From Collinsella aerofaciens (GTDB taxonomy: Bacteria; Actinomycetota; Coriobacteriia; Coriobacteriales; Coriobacteriaceae): DNA of 32,465 bases. The stretch covers positions 929-33,393 of the forward strand of contig NZ_CAAKNY010000020.1 of NCBI RefSeq assembly GCF_901212495.1, written 5' to 3'. The position numbers and the translations under genes were made by a program. The notes below the pieces were generated by a model. That model was not told where the DNA came from, did no database searches, and was given only the letters and a program-made list of their open reading frames with translations. Position 1 is the first letter of the stretch; each line of letters opens with the position of its first letter. Of this stretch, positions 1-8,328 are shown piece by piece.

Positions 1-238
1 GGGGACGGATGGTGGGCCCGCTTTAGTCCCCGGCGGCGTTCTGACCCGTGTTGGGTCGGCTATGCGTGACGCGGTGGTTTCAAATTTTCAGAACTCTCGC
101 ACCGGATTGGCGCGGGCCGGCGTCGCTTAGGGTGATGGCTCATTGGGACGCTGAGGCTTACGCAGTAAAGAGCTCCGGGGGCCTTATTCCTAACTGCTAC
201 GAAATGGTCTGTTAATAGATCGCTCGTAGTATCGCGGC
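1..238. other. Left-edge intergenic segment with a dispersed-repeat copy
   Basis: No gene is seen here. Bases about 81-150 closely match bases about 9,272-9,345, which lie upstream of the intact DUF2971-like gene; shared words include CCGGATTGGCG, GCGTCGCTT and TGGCTCATTGG. By analogy this may be the upstream flank of another family member, on the minus strand, beyond the left edge. Bases 1-6 (GGGGAC) and 26-31 (GTCCCC) could pair as a short stem. I see nothing else. Confidence 0.45.
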
Positions 239-907
239 TCAGCTTGACTGTGCGATATTCACTTCCTTGTTTGCTTCAAGAGCAATTCGATACTGGTCTT
301 CGTATCCGAATTCAAGAGGTGCGCATGTCGATGCATCGAGGTCGAAAACGTAATTGTATCCAGGGACCGAGACGATAACAGATGCGAAGTGGCATGAGTG
401 ACCACTGGATTCTTTTTTCATGTTGGAGAGCGCTTCGCGAAGCATTTCCTCGTCAGCAAGAATATTGGATCTGACAAACAACTCGTTTCTCCTAAAGAGT
501 TCGTAGTCACCAGAGTCGAGTCTGTCCAGCTTTTTGCGAAGAGCCTCAATAACCGGATCGAATGAATCCGTACCATTTGGACCAAACAGGACTCCTTTTT
601 CGAAATGCGCTCCACATTGCTCAATAAGTTCGATTCGGCGTTTTTCCTGAGATGAATCATTCTCGTATAGGAGTTTGGAATAGAGGGATTTTGCCTTTCT
701 GCTGTCCTGTGATTGGGAAGCTGTTACCTCGATGCCCAGGGACTGTGTCCGATCGATAAGATCCGGTTTGTCGCTGTAAGCCAAATTGCCGTATTTGTCG
801 CTATCGATAAATTGCAGAACATGTCTCGCATAACACTCCCAGATATCGATTTTGGTCCTGCCAAGGATGGGCTTGACGTATCTTTCGCTATCAATGGGGC
901 TATGCAT
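239..907 (-). CDS. Hypothetical protein, possible PD-(D/E)XK-like core
   Basis: A 222-residue protein I do not recognise. The ATG at 907 is chosen because AGAGGTG sits six bases upstream; a GTG three codons earlier would overlap that ribosome site. Residues 48-64 read PD-x10-E60-V-T-A-S, after a helical N-terminus. This resembles the acidic core of PD-(D/E)XK nucleases, but the expected lysine after E60 is a threonine, so the nuclease idea is weak. The C-terminal half (about 165-200) has alternating hydrophobic residues consistent with beta strands. No signal peptide or membrane segment is visible. It is divergent from the Abi gene to its right, with about 215 bases between the two starts, so both may share a control region. 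Confidence 0.6.
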   Translation of the reverse strand: MHSPIDSERYVKPILGRTKIDIWECYARHVLQFIDSDKYGNLAYSDKPDLIDRTQSLGIEVTASQSQDSRKAKSLYSKLLYENDSSQEKRRIELIEQCGAHFEKGVLFGPNGTDSFDPVIEALRKKLDRLDSGDYELFRRNELFVRSNILADEEMLREALSNMKKESSGHSCHFASVIVSVPGYNYVFDLDASTCAPLEFGYEDQYRIALEANKEVNIAQSS

Positions 908-1121
908 ATGGTTCACCTCTGTTGTCCGGATTATGGGTTTGGTGTTTGCCTAATTGCGGATTTAAGTATGTTGAGGGCATTTTTCTGGGGATGCGCGCGC
1001 CTGCATTGTTTATTTTACGGCTTTAGGGAAGTGGGGTGGGGCCATTTGTACCGATATCCTAGATTGGCCCGGTACCGGATATAATTAATCCAATTTCGGC
1101 TCCGCACTTAAGGACCCCATA

Positions 1122-2087
1122 ATGAAAACACTCAATGGCCTCATGAAGCATCTAAGGGATAAAGGGATAGAGACACACGGCTCTGTCCATAAAAGAAAGA
1201 TGAAGAATTACGGCTATTACCATGGCTACAAGGGTCATCGCTTTGTGGGCAATTCGTCCAATTGCTTAGAGTTAACGAGCTTTGATGAGGTTATTGCCGT
1301 AAATGAGTTTGATATGGCGGTTAAGGCGCTTTTGTATCCAAGCGTAATGTTTATTGAGACAGCGCTAAAGAACTATACGCTAGAAGCAGTGCTTGAAGAC
1401 TCTCGCTCGTTTGCGCTGGAGGATATTTTTTCTCGAACGCTCGTGGCATACCGTGATTATCCTAGAAAAAGTAACAAATACAGCGATGCAATGAAAAAAC
1501 GCTTAGGTTTGCGCGCTGAAATCAACAGATTGATCCAGTACAACTACTGTAAAAACCCTGTCGTTAGGCATTTTTACGACAGCGATAAACCCTTACCTAT
1601 TTGGGCATTATTCGAGGTCATGACTCTAGGAAACTTCGGCGTTTTCTATTCGTGTTTAAAGGGTTCGGTTAGGCAGAGCATATCCGATGACCTAAAGCTT
1701 CCGAACAATTACGACGGTCCTGGGCTTCTCGAACGTACAATCTTTGTGCTCAAGGACCTCCGTAACGCGATTGCTCATAACAGCGCCGTTTATGACGTTA
1801 GGTTTAAGATGGCAAAAGTGGGAAACCAACTTGGTCAGATGCTGTCGTCTGAGGTTGGCGTTTCTTCGATAGACTTTTCAACTATTACTGATTATGTCGT
1901 TCTAATTGTCTATCTGCTCAGAAAGATGATGGTTTCCAAAACAGAGTGCTATCAGTTGATTCGGAACTACTCTAGCGTGCTGGAAGACCTGCATGGCTCC
2001 CTGTCTTCTTCTGATTTTCATAAGATAGTAAAGACCGGGGCTAGGGGTAAGATGGATGCGCTTCGTAGCTACATAGCTGCTTCTTAA
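1122..2087 (+). CDS. Abi_2 (AbiD/AbiF-type) abortive-infection HEPN protein
   Basis: A 321-residue Abi_2 family protein. The N-terminus has the family pattern of a short helix (LMKHLRDKGI), then a YGYYHGYK-type block near residues 30-38. The HEPN-like motif is R214-N-A-I-A-H219-N, in the context KDLRNAIAHN. Members of this family act as RNA-cleaving toxins in phage abortive infection or toxin-antitoxin systems; that is family knowledge, not shown here. The ATG at 1122 has an AAGG about 10 bases upstream. The upstream region 917-1,121 contains TATAAT at about 1,080, with no good -35 partner found. It stands alone; the next gene runs the other way. It is clearly diverged from the other two Abi_2 genes in the window, so it is not a recent duplicate. 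Confidence 0.85.
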   Translation: MKTLNGLMKHLRDKGIETHGSVHKRKMKNYGYYHGYKGHRFVGNSSNCLELTSFDEVIAVNEFDMAVKALLYPSVMFIETALKNYTLEAVLEDSRSFALEDIFSRTLVAYRDYPRKSNKYSDAMKKRLGLRAEINRLIQYNYCKNPVVRHFYDSDKPLPIWALFEVMTLGNFGVFYSCLKGSVRQSISDDLKLPNNYDGPGLLERTIFVLKDLRNAIAHNSAVYDVRFKMAKVGNQLGQMLSSEVGVSSIDFSTITDYVVLIVYLLRKMMVSKTECYQLIRNYSSVLEDLHGSLSSSDFHKIVKTGARGKMDALRSYIAAS

Positions 2088-2167
2088 GAGTCAAAACCTT
2101 AAGATGAAGATGGTTTTCTTTGGTGTCCGGGCCCGTAGACAAAAGAAGGATATTAACTATAATATAG

Positions 2168-2686
2168 TCAATTGCGGTGGAAGCCTTCGGGCGACACCTG
2201 AAGAGGGTTGATGCGTCGGCCCTCTTTTTTTGACGTTTTTAACAGCATGCGGGATATGGCTGCACGGGGCCCTGCGGGGAATGCCATTTCCAGAATTGTT
2301 TTTCTATCTAGTAGCCTCTCTAGGCAGCCATACCGCACGATGCCGATCCAGCCGTCGGCGCACCTGAACTCCTCGATCGATCGCCCGGTAATCACGACAG
2401 TGCTGTCAACGATGTGGCTCTCTTGCACCGTGAACATGCAGTAGATCGGTAAGAGCCGGTTGGCGTAGATGCCCATCCCGAACGATAAGGACGCTTCCAA
2501 CGGATCGCACTGCTCGCTGGGTAGACCATGGTAATAGTCAGCAGCGTTCATATAGAGGCGCCCGTCCATCACATCGTCGATATACGGCTCTTTGGGCGCG
2601 AACTTCAGTACCCTCTCTGCTTTTTCGCTTTGGTTTGCAGGGTTGCCGGAAAGCCAAGTAGATTGACGAGCCCACCGTGTGTGCAA
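2168..2686 (-). pseudogene. Shortened DUF2971-like protein, family copy 1
   Basis: The frame (172 codons from a TTG) is homologous to the intact gene at 8,525-9,196. Shared blocks are LKFAPKE-YIDD, GRLYMNAA-YYHGLP, DPLEAS, LPIYCM-TV and CADGWIGIVRY. Homology begins only at about codon 27, so the true start is unclear. The C-terminus stops soon after LLKTSKKEGRRI, where the intact copy has LIKTPKYAYQQEYRII and continues for another 60 residues. The EYR motif typical of DUF2971-like proteins is therefore lost or altered. I judge it a truncated relic, although a short functional variant is possible. The role of the family is unknown to me. Confidence 0.6.
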
Positions 2687-2797
2687 CTTTTTATGTCCGC
2701 ACCGGTGTTTACACTTTTAAAAACGGCACGAGGGTATCTGTCGCATATCTCATGCTGTAGACACATCGACAAGTTCAAAGTTGAAGGCGAGGTGATT

Positions 2798-3025
2798 ATG
2801 AAAGGCAGAAATCAGCACATTACGATGCGTTCGGATGGCAATTGGCAGGTTAAGGGTGAGGGGGCAAGTCGCGCTTCCTTCGTTACGACGACCCAGAGCG
2901 AGGCGATAAAGCTCGGTCGGCGCATTTGCTCCAATCAAGAGTCGGAGTTGATCATCCATCGTCGCGACAGCAGAATCCGCGCAAAGGATTCTCATGGGCA
3001 CGACCCCTTCCCGCCGAGGGGATAA
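2798..3025 (+). CDS. DUF2188 domain protein
   Basis: A 75-residue protein made almost entirely of a DUF2188 domain. Visible family features are the N-terminal NQHIT, a DGNWQVKGEG block, a central run ending TTQSEAIKLGR, the ELIIHRRDSRIR strand pair, and the C-terminal DSHG-DPFPPRG. The function of DUF2188 is not established. The ATG at 2798 follows GGCGAGG; the frame is open further upstream but nothing there resembles the family, so the short start is preferred. A 13-bp hairpin follows the stop codon by 14 bases. It lies just ahead of the second Abi_2 gene and could be its neighbour by chance or part of the same module. Confidence 0.85.
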   Translation: MKGRNQHITMRSDGNWQVKGEGASRASFVTTTQSEAIKLGRRICSNQESELIIHRRDSRIRAKDSHGHDPFPPRG

Positions 3026-3039
3026 GGATTCGGCTCCAT

Positions 3040-3277
3040 AGCGACAGTGGGTCCGTAATAGCGTGCCCGCTGTCGCTAGATCGACTTAACATTGTGGCGA
3101 AATGCGAGTTTGGGACTAATTCACCTGAATTGGATGTTAGGTCTCTCCCAAGGGTTGATTTAGGAGATTCGTGGTATTGGATTGACGGCCCCCGAGTTCT
3201 CCCCTAGAGTAATTGTTGTGATGAGGCCTTGCGACGGTACGTCCGGCTTGGTCCGTGGGAACCGCCGAAAGGCGGTT
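3040..3277 (+). ncRNA. Structured leader upstream of Abi_2 gene, candidate antitoxin ncRNA
   Basis: Three stem-loops lie in the 272 bases between the DUF2188 stop and the Abi_2 start. Hairpin 1 pairs 3040-3052 with 3065-3077, thirteen pairs with a 12-base loop. Hairpin 2 pairs 3110-3115 with 3146-3151 (TTGGGA/TCCCAA) and encloses an inner ACCT/AGGT pair. Hairpin 3 is AACCGCC-GAAA-GGCGGTT at 3260-3277, ending 20 bases before the ATG. Structured RNAs (the abiF motif) are known next to Abi_2 genes and can act as antitoxins. I cannot match the published consensus from memory, so this assignment is inference; a plain leader or terminator is the alternative. Confidence 0.35.
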
Positions 3278-3297
3278 TTCGCGTTTAAGGGGTCCAA

Positions 3298-4230
3298 ATG
3301 GATAAACCATTTAAATCTATTGATGAACAGATTGCAATTCTTGAAAGCCGTGGACTCGAATGCGATGACAATACTCGTTTAGTTATGGAGCGCGAGGGAT
3401 ACTATCCGGTTGTTAACGGCTACAAGGATTTATTTCTCGACCAGCGGAGAGATTCTTGTCACGAATTTTTCGTAAAAGGAACGAAGTTCTCTGATATATA
3501 TCGTTTATTCGAATTTGACCGTTCATTGCGTCTGCTCATGTTTGAGTACTTTAACAAGGCGGAAGCGATTCTTAAAACCGTCTGTTCTTATCGTTTCGCA
3601 ATGGCCCATAAAGATAGCCCGGAAGCATACCTGGATAGAAGATCTTACCGTGCTGATGTTGGTTATCGAAAAAAGATCGACACGCTCATTGGTGATTTCG
3701 AAAAGGTGCTATGTAGGTCTCAAAAATGGAACAGTGATTATAAAAGGGACTATATTCGGCATTATGAGAGTAATCACGATAATACGCCGGTATGGATTCT
3801 TATGAATTATTTGATGCTTGGTCAGGCATTCAAGTTCTATGAGTTTCAGCCAGAAAGCATGAGAAATTCCATTGCCAAGTCGTTTTCCTATCTCTATTCC
3901 GAGACTCATGAAGTTGATAAGCGCATCAGCCCGCGTAGGCTAAGACTTGCATACGATCACATTAAAGATTTTCGAAATATCTGTGCGCATGACGAGCGTC
4001 TATTCTGTGCCAGGGTGTCTCCGTCTCACGATGTCAATATAGTAGGGGTTTTAAGCGATCTTGAGCTAGTGCTGACTGAGGATGACTATAAGATGTTACG
4101 CCGAAATATACTGCTTGATGCGCTTAAGTTGAGCGACGAGCTCAGCAACGATGCCAGCGCAAAGGTGCTTTTCGCTATGGGTGTTAACGATTTATCGAGT
4201 GTGTTTCCTAAGGAAATATTGGGGTTGTAG
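3298..4230 (+). CDS. Abi_2 (AbiD/AbiF-type) abortive-infection HEPN protein
   Basis: A 310-residue canonical Abi_2 protein. The N-terminus KPFKSIDEQIAILESRGL followed by GYYPVVNGYKDLF is the standard family opening, and the HEPN motif is R226-N-I-C-A-H231-DERLF. A central FEFDRSLR-LLMFEYFNKAE block also fits the family. The expected role is a ribonuclease toxin in phage defence, possibly restrained by an adjacent RNA. The ATG at 3298 follows TTAAGGGG. It is preceded by the structured leader described separately. A small stem, AGCCGA-CGT-TCGGCT at 4229-4243, overlaps the stop codon but has no T run, so it is a poor terminator. The protein is full length and shows no damage. Confidence 0.9.
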   Translation: MDKPFKSIDEQIAILESRGLECDDNTRLVMEREGYYPVVNGYKDLFLDQRRDSCHEFFVKGTKFSDIYRLFEFDRSLRLLMFEYFNKAEAILKTVCSYRFAMAHKDSPEAYLDRRSYRADVGYRKKIDTLIGDFEKVLCRSQKWNSDYKRDYIRHYESNHDNTPVWILMNYLMLGQAFKFYEFQPESMRNSIAKSFSYLYSETHEVDKRISPRRLRLAYDHIKDFRNICAHDERLFCARVSPSHDVNIVGVLSDLELVLTEDDYKMLRRNILLDALKLSDELSNDASAKVLFAMGVNDLSSVFPKEILGL

Positions 4231-4283
4231 CCGACGTTCGGCTCGATGCGTTCATGCTGATTCGTGAATGAAAAGTTATCTGC

Positions 4284-5240
4284 CTAAAACTGAATAGATT
4301 TGTAGATGCGCTGGTAGCTCTCGCAGGTGCCCTGGTGGCGCGTGAGGCCGCTTTCGGCTGAGCACCAGTTGAGGCCGTGGTCGTACTCCAGCTGGTCGAG
4401 CGTCCAGTCGTGGAGCCACAGCGCCATGTCGTATTCCGAGCCGTCTGTCTCCTGCCTGCACAGGTCCACGGTCTCGTTGACGATCTGCGTGACGCTCGGG
4501 CGGGCGGCGTCGTTTACGGTCACCTCCGCCGTGGCGCGCAGGTAGTAGATCCCCTTGTCGTTTTGGGGGTCGTCTCTGTCGTTGTCCATAAAGTAGAAGT
4601 GGATGCGGTACGTGCCCGACGCCGTGAAGTCAAAGGTAAAGTCGTGGCCCGTGGTGCCAAGACTGTAGTAGCCGGCCCATGCCGGGCGTGACGGGTCGCA
4701 GACGCTCTCCTGGCCGCCGCCGTCCCAGTAGGTGGGCACGTCCATGCGCGCCTTGGCCTGGGACGAGCCGCCTGCCTGGGTTACGTGGAAGGTCGTCGCG
4801 GCGCCCGCGGGGGCGTCGTTCCACGAGACGGTGAAGGTGACGCCGTTTTGGGTTGCCGTGGCGGAGTGGGCGTAGGTGGTTTGTGACGTGGTGGAGATTG
4901 CCTCGGGCGTGGGGTTGGTTTGGGTGCGGAGGGATGGGGCGGCGGTGTCGGTTGCGGTGGCGGTGCCGGGCGTGGCGGCGGGGCCGTTAGCGCTTTCCGT
5001 GTTGACTGTGCTGGTGCCGGTGGATGTTGCGGTGCCGTCCTCAACGGTATCTGCTGCCGCATTTGTGTTGGTGCCGTCTTCGGCCTTGCCTGTGTCGCTG
5101 TTCGTGGCGTCGGCTTGCGCCCGCTGCTCGGCTGTTGCCTGAGGCTGGATGGCTTCCGCGATGGCTGCCATGGGCATCGTCGCGCCGACCATGGATGTGC
5201 ACGCGATCGCGCAGAGCAGGTAGTAAAGGGGTCGTTTCAT
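4284..5240 (-). CDS. Secreted transglutaminase-like protein, C-terminally truncated
   Basis: A 318-residue protein. The start at 5240 gives a clear signal peptide (MKRP, then a hydrophobic run to about residue 25, with AIA-EA as a likely cut site) and has GAGAGGCT upstream. Residues about 35-125 are a Thr/Ala/Asn-rich low-complexity linker, typical of a cell-wall stalk. Residues about 130-245 form a beta-rich domain. The end resembles a transglutaminase-like core, with LHDWTLDQLEYDHGL and then G-T-C306-E-S-Y, where the Cys would be catalytic. The frame stops 12 residues later, so the His and Asp of the triad are missing. It therefore probably lacks enzyme activity and was likely cut off by rearrangement next to the Abi gene. 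A partial second copy lies at 7,797-8,328. Confidence 0.7.
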   Translation of the reverse strand: MKRPLYYLLCAIACTSMVGATMPMAAIAEAIQPQATAEQRAQADATNSDTGKAEDGTNTNAAADTVEDGTATSTGTSTVNTESANGPAATPGTATATDTAAPSLRTQTNPTPEAISTTSQTTYAHSATATQNGVTFTVSWNDAPAGAATTFHVTQAGGSSQAKARMDVPTYWDGGGQESVCDPSRPAWAGYYSLGTTGHDFTFDFTASGTYRIHFYFMDNDRDDPQNDKGIYYLRATAEVTVNDAARPSVTQIVNETVDLCRQETDGSEYDMALWLHDWTLDQLEYDHGLNWCSAESGLTRHQGTCESYQRIYKSIQF

Positions 5241-5361
5241 AGCGGAGCCTCTCGGTGAGCAGCCAACAGGGTCCGAAGGCAGCTCCAGGCCAGCACTCCG
5301 CACATATTTTGTTGGTGCTTATTTTACGGGAACCCCAGTCAACATCAGCGAACTTTCTGGG
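4705..5361. repeat. Direct repeat, copy A (promoter plus 5' half of secreted gene)
   Basis: This stretch matches 7,797-8,455 in the same orientation with only scattered mismatches and a few one-base gaps. It covers the shared 5' flank (ending CTTTCTGGGGAGTGTTG), the signal peptide and most of the linker. Together the two copies flank the ATPase-RloB pair and the dead PHP gene. Confidence 0.85.
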
Positions 5362-5434
5362 GAGTGTTGATATTCAAGGTACTAACTACGTGGGTATCGG
5401 TTCCCTTGCTCGTGTCTTATCTGTAACATCGAAT

Positions 5435-5447
5435 GTGATAGAATCAC
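5435..5447 (+). promoter_or_regulatory. Palindrome over putative -10 of the ATPase-RloB operon
   Basis: GTGAT-AGA-ATCAC is an inverted repeat that overlaps a -10-like TAGAAT at about 5,439-5,444. A weak TTATCT lies about 16 bases upstream as a possible -35. It sits 22 bases before the ATPase start and could be an operator. No regulator gene is adjacent. Confidence 0.35.
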
Positions 5448-5468
5448 GTTTGCTGAAGGGAGAATGGT

Positions 5469-6815
5469 ATGCTACTTGACCTTACAGTCGGTAATTGGAT
5501 GTCGTACGGAAACGATGCTCAGCTCAGCATGCTGGGCTCGCTTGAGCGCCAACATAAGGAGACGCTTGCCAAGCTGCCTGGATGGCGCAGCAAGTATGTG
5601 TTGCCAGTCGCTGCCATATACGGCGGCAATGCATCGGGCAAGACGGCACTTTTCAAGGCGCTTGCGGCATTGAAAACAATGGCTACCGTTGATGTGGGGG
5701 TGGATGGGGTTCTTCCCATCGATACCTTTCGCCTTGGGGGCGATGAGAGGCCTGCGTCCTTGGACATCACGTTTCTTGTTGGTGCGAACGTGTACAGGCT
5801 CTACGTTGAGGCAACTCCCACCGCAGTCGTATATGAGTCGCTCGAGCTTGTGCGGGAGAAAGCGAGCATCGTCTTGTACGAGCGTGAGGCAGTCGAGGGC
5901 GGGCCAGACTCTTACTTCTTCGACGAGGACTTTTTCGGCGATTCTGGGCATGTCGCTTACGCTGCGCAGAGCACGCGTGCAAACCGACTTTTTTTGGAGA
6001 GCGGCGTCGCGCAGAATGTTTTAGAGCTCAGGGAGGCGCACGGCTGGTTTTCGCACACGCTGGAACTGGTGGGCGTTGGCTCGCAGGCATGGTCGTTCGC
6101 TAAAGCCGCTGGTACGCAGGAGGGCTTCCTCGATTTCGCGGGGGATGCGCTTTCGCGTTTGGATACTGGCATATCGAGACTTGTCGCCGAGCCGGTTGGT
6201 CCCGAGGCGTTGCCTAAAGATGCCGCTCTGCAGCGCAGTATTTCCGAGCTGGATGATGACGGGGTCATTACCGTGCTGCTCGATGTCGAGGCGGGGGACT
6301 ACGGCTTTGAGATGCTTACTGTACGTTCGGTTGCGGGGCATCCCGAAGTGCAACGTCTGCGCACCGTGCACGTTGGCTCCGACGGCAGTGAACACATTTT
6401 CTCCCTGGGAATGGAATCTTCGGGCACCCAGCGTCTGATGGGGCTTCTGCCTATGCTGTTCGACCAGTCGGGTATGGGTGGCGCTGCATGCTCTAAGGTT
6501 TACGTGGTGGACGAGCTCGATCGCTGCATGCACACAATGTTAACGATGCGTCTTGTCTCCGACTTCGTTTCGGGGTGTGGACCCGACACGCGCAAGCAAC
6601 TCATGTTCACTACGCACGACCTCCTGCTTATGGATCAGTCTTTGATGCGTCGTGACGAGATGTATGTTGCCCAACGTGGCGCTGATGGCTGCTCGGAGCT
6701 TGTGGGACTTCCTGAGTTTAAGGGCATCCGCTTCGACAAGGATCTTGTTCGCAGTTATCTTGACGGCCGCTTCGGCGGCATTCCGATGTTCGGGGAGGCT
6801 GGTTCGCTTGGCTAG
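5469..6815 (+). CDS. AAA family ATPase, partner of RloB-like protein
   Basis: A 448-residue ABC/SMC-type ATPase of the AAA_15/AAA_21 group. The Walker A is G52-G-N-A-S-G-K58-T. The SSGTQRL signature begins at residue 317. The Walker B is VYVVD348-E349, and the switch histidine is in FTTH383D. These proteins are found with RloB- or TOPRIM-like partners, where the ATPase is thought to sense a trigger and control the effector. The ATG at 5469 has GAAGGGAGA upstream. Its stop codon overlaps the TTG start of the next gene, which indicates translational coupling. The coding sequence is intact. It lies inside a region bracketed by direct repeats (4,705-5,361 and 7,797-8,455). Confidence 0.88.
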   Translation: MLLDLTVGNWMSYGNDAQLSMLGSLERQHKETLAKLPGWRSKYVLPVAAIYGGNASGKTALFKALAALKTMATVDVGVDGVLPIDTFRLGGDERPASLDITFLVGANVYRLYVEATPTAVVYESLELVREKASIVLYEREAVEGGPDSYFFDEDFFGDSGHVAYAAQSTRANRLFLESGVAQNVLELREAHGWFSHTLELVGVGSQAWSFAKAAGTQEGFLDFAGDALSRLDTGISRLVAEPVGPEALPKDAALQRSISELDDDGVITVLLDVEAGDYGFEMLTVRSVAGHPEVQRLRTVHVGSDGSEHIFSLGMESSGTQRLMGLLPMLFDQSGMGGAACSKVYVVDELDRCMHTMLTMRLVSDFVSGCGPDTRKQLMFTTHDLLLMDQSLMRRDEMYVAQRGADGCSELVGLPEFKGIRFDKDLVRSYLDGRFGGIPMFGEAGSLG

Positions 6816-7404
6816 GCGTAAAAGTGGACTTGCACCGCGAAGGACGAATGTTCGAGACTATCGCTGCGTGTGCTGGGTGAGTGCTGAGGGGACTACTGAG
6901 CGTGATTACCTGGGTATGGCCGTTTTCAAGGATGCGCAAGTGTCGGTGAAATTCCCAAAGAACACTCATCCAAATCGGCACAATCCAGCTGCTGTGCTAA
7001 AGCGGTTCGAAAAAGCGCTGCGCGAGAACGACTTCCGTGCCGGGGACGAGGCATGGCTCGTGGTGGATGTTGACGATTGGGATGAAGACGAGTTTGAGGA
7101 GCTATTGGCCTGGAAGGTGGCAGATGATCGTCATCACTTGGCTGTAAGTAATCCAAAGTTTGAGCTGTTTCTTGTGATGCACTTCGAGAAGGCCAATGGC
7201 TGCACGACTCCGGAGAAAGTAGACTCTGCCTTGAAGAAGCATTTGCCTCGCTATGCGAAGCGCGTTTCTGCGACGCAGTTCTCAGCCAAACAGGTGCACG
7301 ATGCCATCACAAATGCGAAGGCAAAGCGCGTGAGTTGCAAGGCTGTTCTGCCAGCACCCGGCATGACGGATGCATACTTGCTTGTTGAGAGTATTATGCG
7401 TTGA
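6808..7404 (+). CDS. rloB: RloB-like protein (TOPRIM-type effector)
   Basis: A 198-residue RloB family protein. Motifs in order are E27-G-T-T-E31 (the N-terminal TOPRIM-like acidic motif), D87-V-D89-D, and S114-N-P-K-F-E119 with H125 in VMHFE. The fold suggests a metal-dependent nuclease, which is an inference from the family. The TTG at 6808 overlaps the ATPase stop and has GGGGAGG nine bases upstream; longer starts would run deep into the ATPase gene. RloB was first noted within restriction-modification loci, and ATPase-RloB pairs resemble OLD/PARIS-type defence pairs. A 7-bp stem (GGTATTT/AAATACC, 7,434-7,459) follows the stop but lacks a T run. Confidence 0.85.
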   Translation: MARRKSGLAPRRTNVRDYRCVCWVSAEGTTERDYLGMAVFKDAQVSVKFPKNTHPNRHNPAAVLKRFEKALRENDFRAGDEAWLVVDVDDWDEDEFEELLAWKVADDRHHLAVSNPKFELFLVMHFEKANGCTTPEKVDSALKKHLPRYAKRVSATQFSAKQVHDAITNAKAKRVSCKAVLPAPGMTDAYLLVESIMR

Positions 7405-7502
7405 GAGATTCGTGAGAACGCTCTGAAGGGTAGGGTATTTTAGCGGCTTCCGAAATACCGTAAACATCGGATAATAAGTCATCTCTTATGGCGGGAGACA
7501 CG

Positions 7503-7796
7503 ATGGATTCACCGATTGTAAAATACGGAAGGGTTTGGGACTTGCATATCCACTCCAACCAGTGTCCCTCCGCTCTTCCTGAAATGAAAAGACTTGGTGT
7601 TGACGACTATATCGACGGATTTTTTGATGTATTTTAAAAGCATCAGGACTTGGATATGGTCTTCATTACCGACCATAATTCTATGGCTCTAGATGTCTAA
7701 AAGAGTTTCTTTCAAGAGATAGCTCCATTCGTCTTCTTCCCGGCGTAGAGGTGGATACTTCTCTGGATGAGGGCGAAGCGTCCAAGCATATCACTT
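7503..7796 (+). pseudogene. PHP-domain phosphoesterase fragment, dead
   Basis: The reading frame from ATG 7503 starts with VWDLHIHSNQC, the first metal motif of PHP domains, and later has VFITDHNS, the second motif. It is broken by TAA at 7635-7637 and TAA at 7698-7700. Homology then continues in another frame (LLPGVEVDTSLDEGEASKHI), so there is also a frameshift near 7,700-7,730. It ends abruptly at about 7,796, where the duplicated secreted-gene segment begins. PHP domains at the N-terminus of large ATPase proteins occur in defence loci, but the parent type cannot be settled from this fragment. Confidence 0.75.
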
Positions 7797-8328
7797 TCCT
7801 GGCTGCCGCCGTCCCAGTAGGTGGGCACATCCATGCGCGCCTACTGGGACGAGCCGTTGGCTTGGGTTACGTGGAAGGTCATCGCGGTGCCCGCGGGGGG
7901 GGCGTCGTTCCACGAGACGGTGAAGGTGGCGCCGTTTTGGCCTGCGGTGGCGGAGTGGGCGTAGCCGGTTTGTGACGTGGTGGAGATTGCCTCGGGCGTG
8001 GGGTTGGTTTGGGTGCGGAGGGATGGGGCGGCGGTGTCGGTTGCGGTGGGGGTGCCGGGCGTGGTGGGGGTGCCGGTTGCGCTTTCCGTGTTGACTGCGC
8101 TGGTGCCGGTGGATGTTGCGGTGCTGCCCCCTACGGTATCTGCTGTCGTATTTGTGTTGCTGCCGTCTTTGGCCTTGCCGGTGTCGCTATTCGTGGCGTC
8201 GGCTTGAGCCCGCTGCTCGGCGGTCTCCTGAGGCTGCATGGTTTCTGCTTTGGCTGCCATGGGCAGCGTCGCGCCGGCCATGGACGCGCACGAGATCGCG
8301 CAGAGCAGGTAGTAAAGGGTCGTTTCAT
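7797..8328 (-). pseudogene. Partial, frameshifted duplicate of the secreted transglutaminase-like gene
   Basis: This copy retains the start codon, signal peptide region and Thr/Ala linker of the gene at 4,284-5,240, but loses everything after the VTQANGSSQ region. After MKRP-type codons, a run of four C (5228-5231 as G on the plus strand) is reduced to three at 8317-8319. This shifts the signal peptide out of frame with the rest. The body is otherwise well kept (for example TAEQRAQADATNSDTGK), so the damage looks recent. The right-hand flank is also duplicated, up to about 8,455. Confidence 0.8.

Noticed and set aside
713..1084. Plus-strand frame overlapping the first gene
   Set aside because: Mostly antisense to the 239-907 gene, with no ribosome site and no family likeness.
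2528..2797. Upstream extension of the DUF2188 gene
   Set aside because: Overlaps the DUF2971-like relic on the other strand; DUF2188 similarity begins only at the ATG at 2,798, which has its own ribosome site.
4876..5258. Gly/Val-rich plus-strand frames opposite the secreted gene
   Set aside because: They arise from the reverse of the Thr/Ala linker codons; the same appears at 7,977-8,346 in the duplicate.
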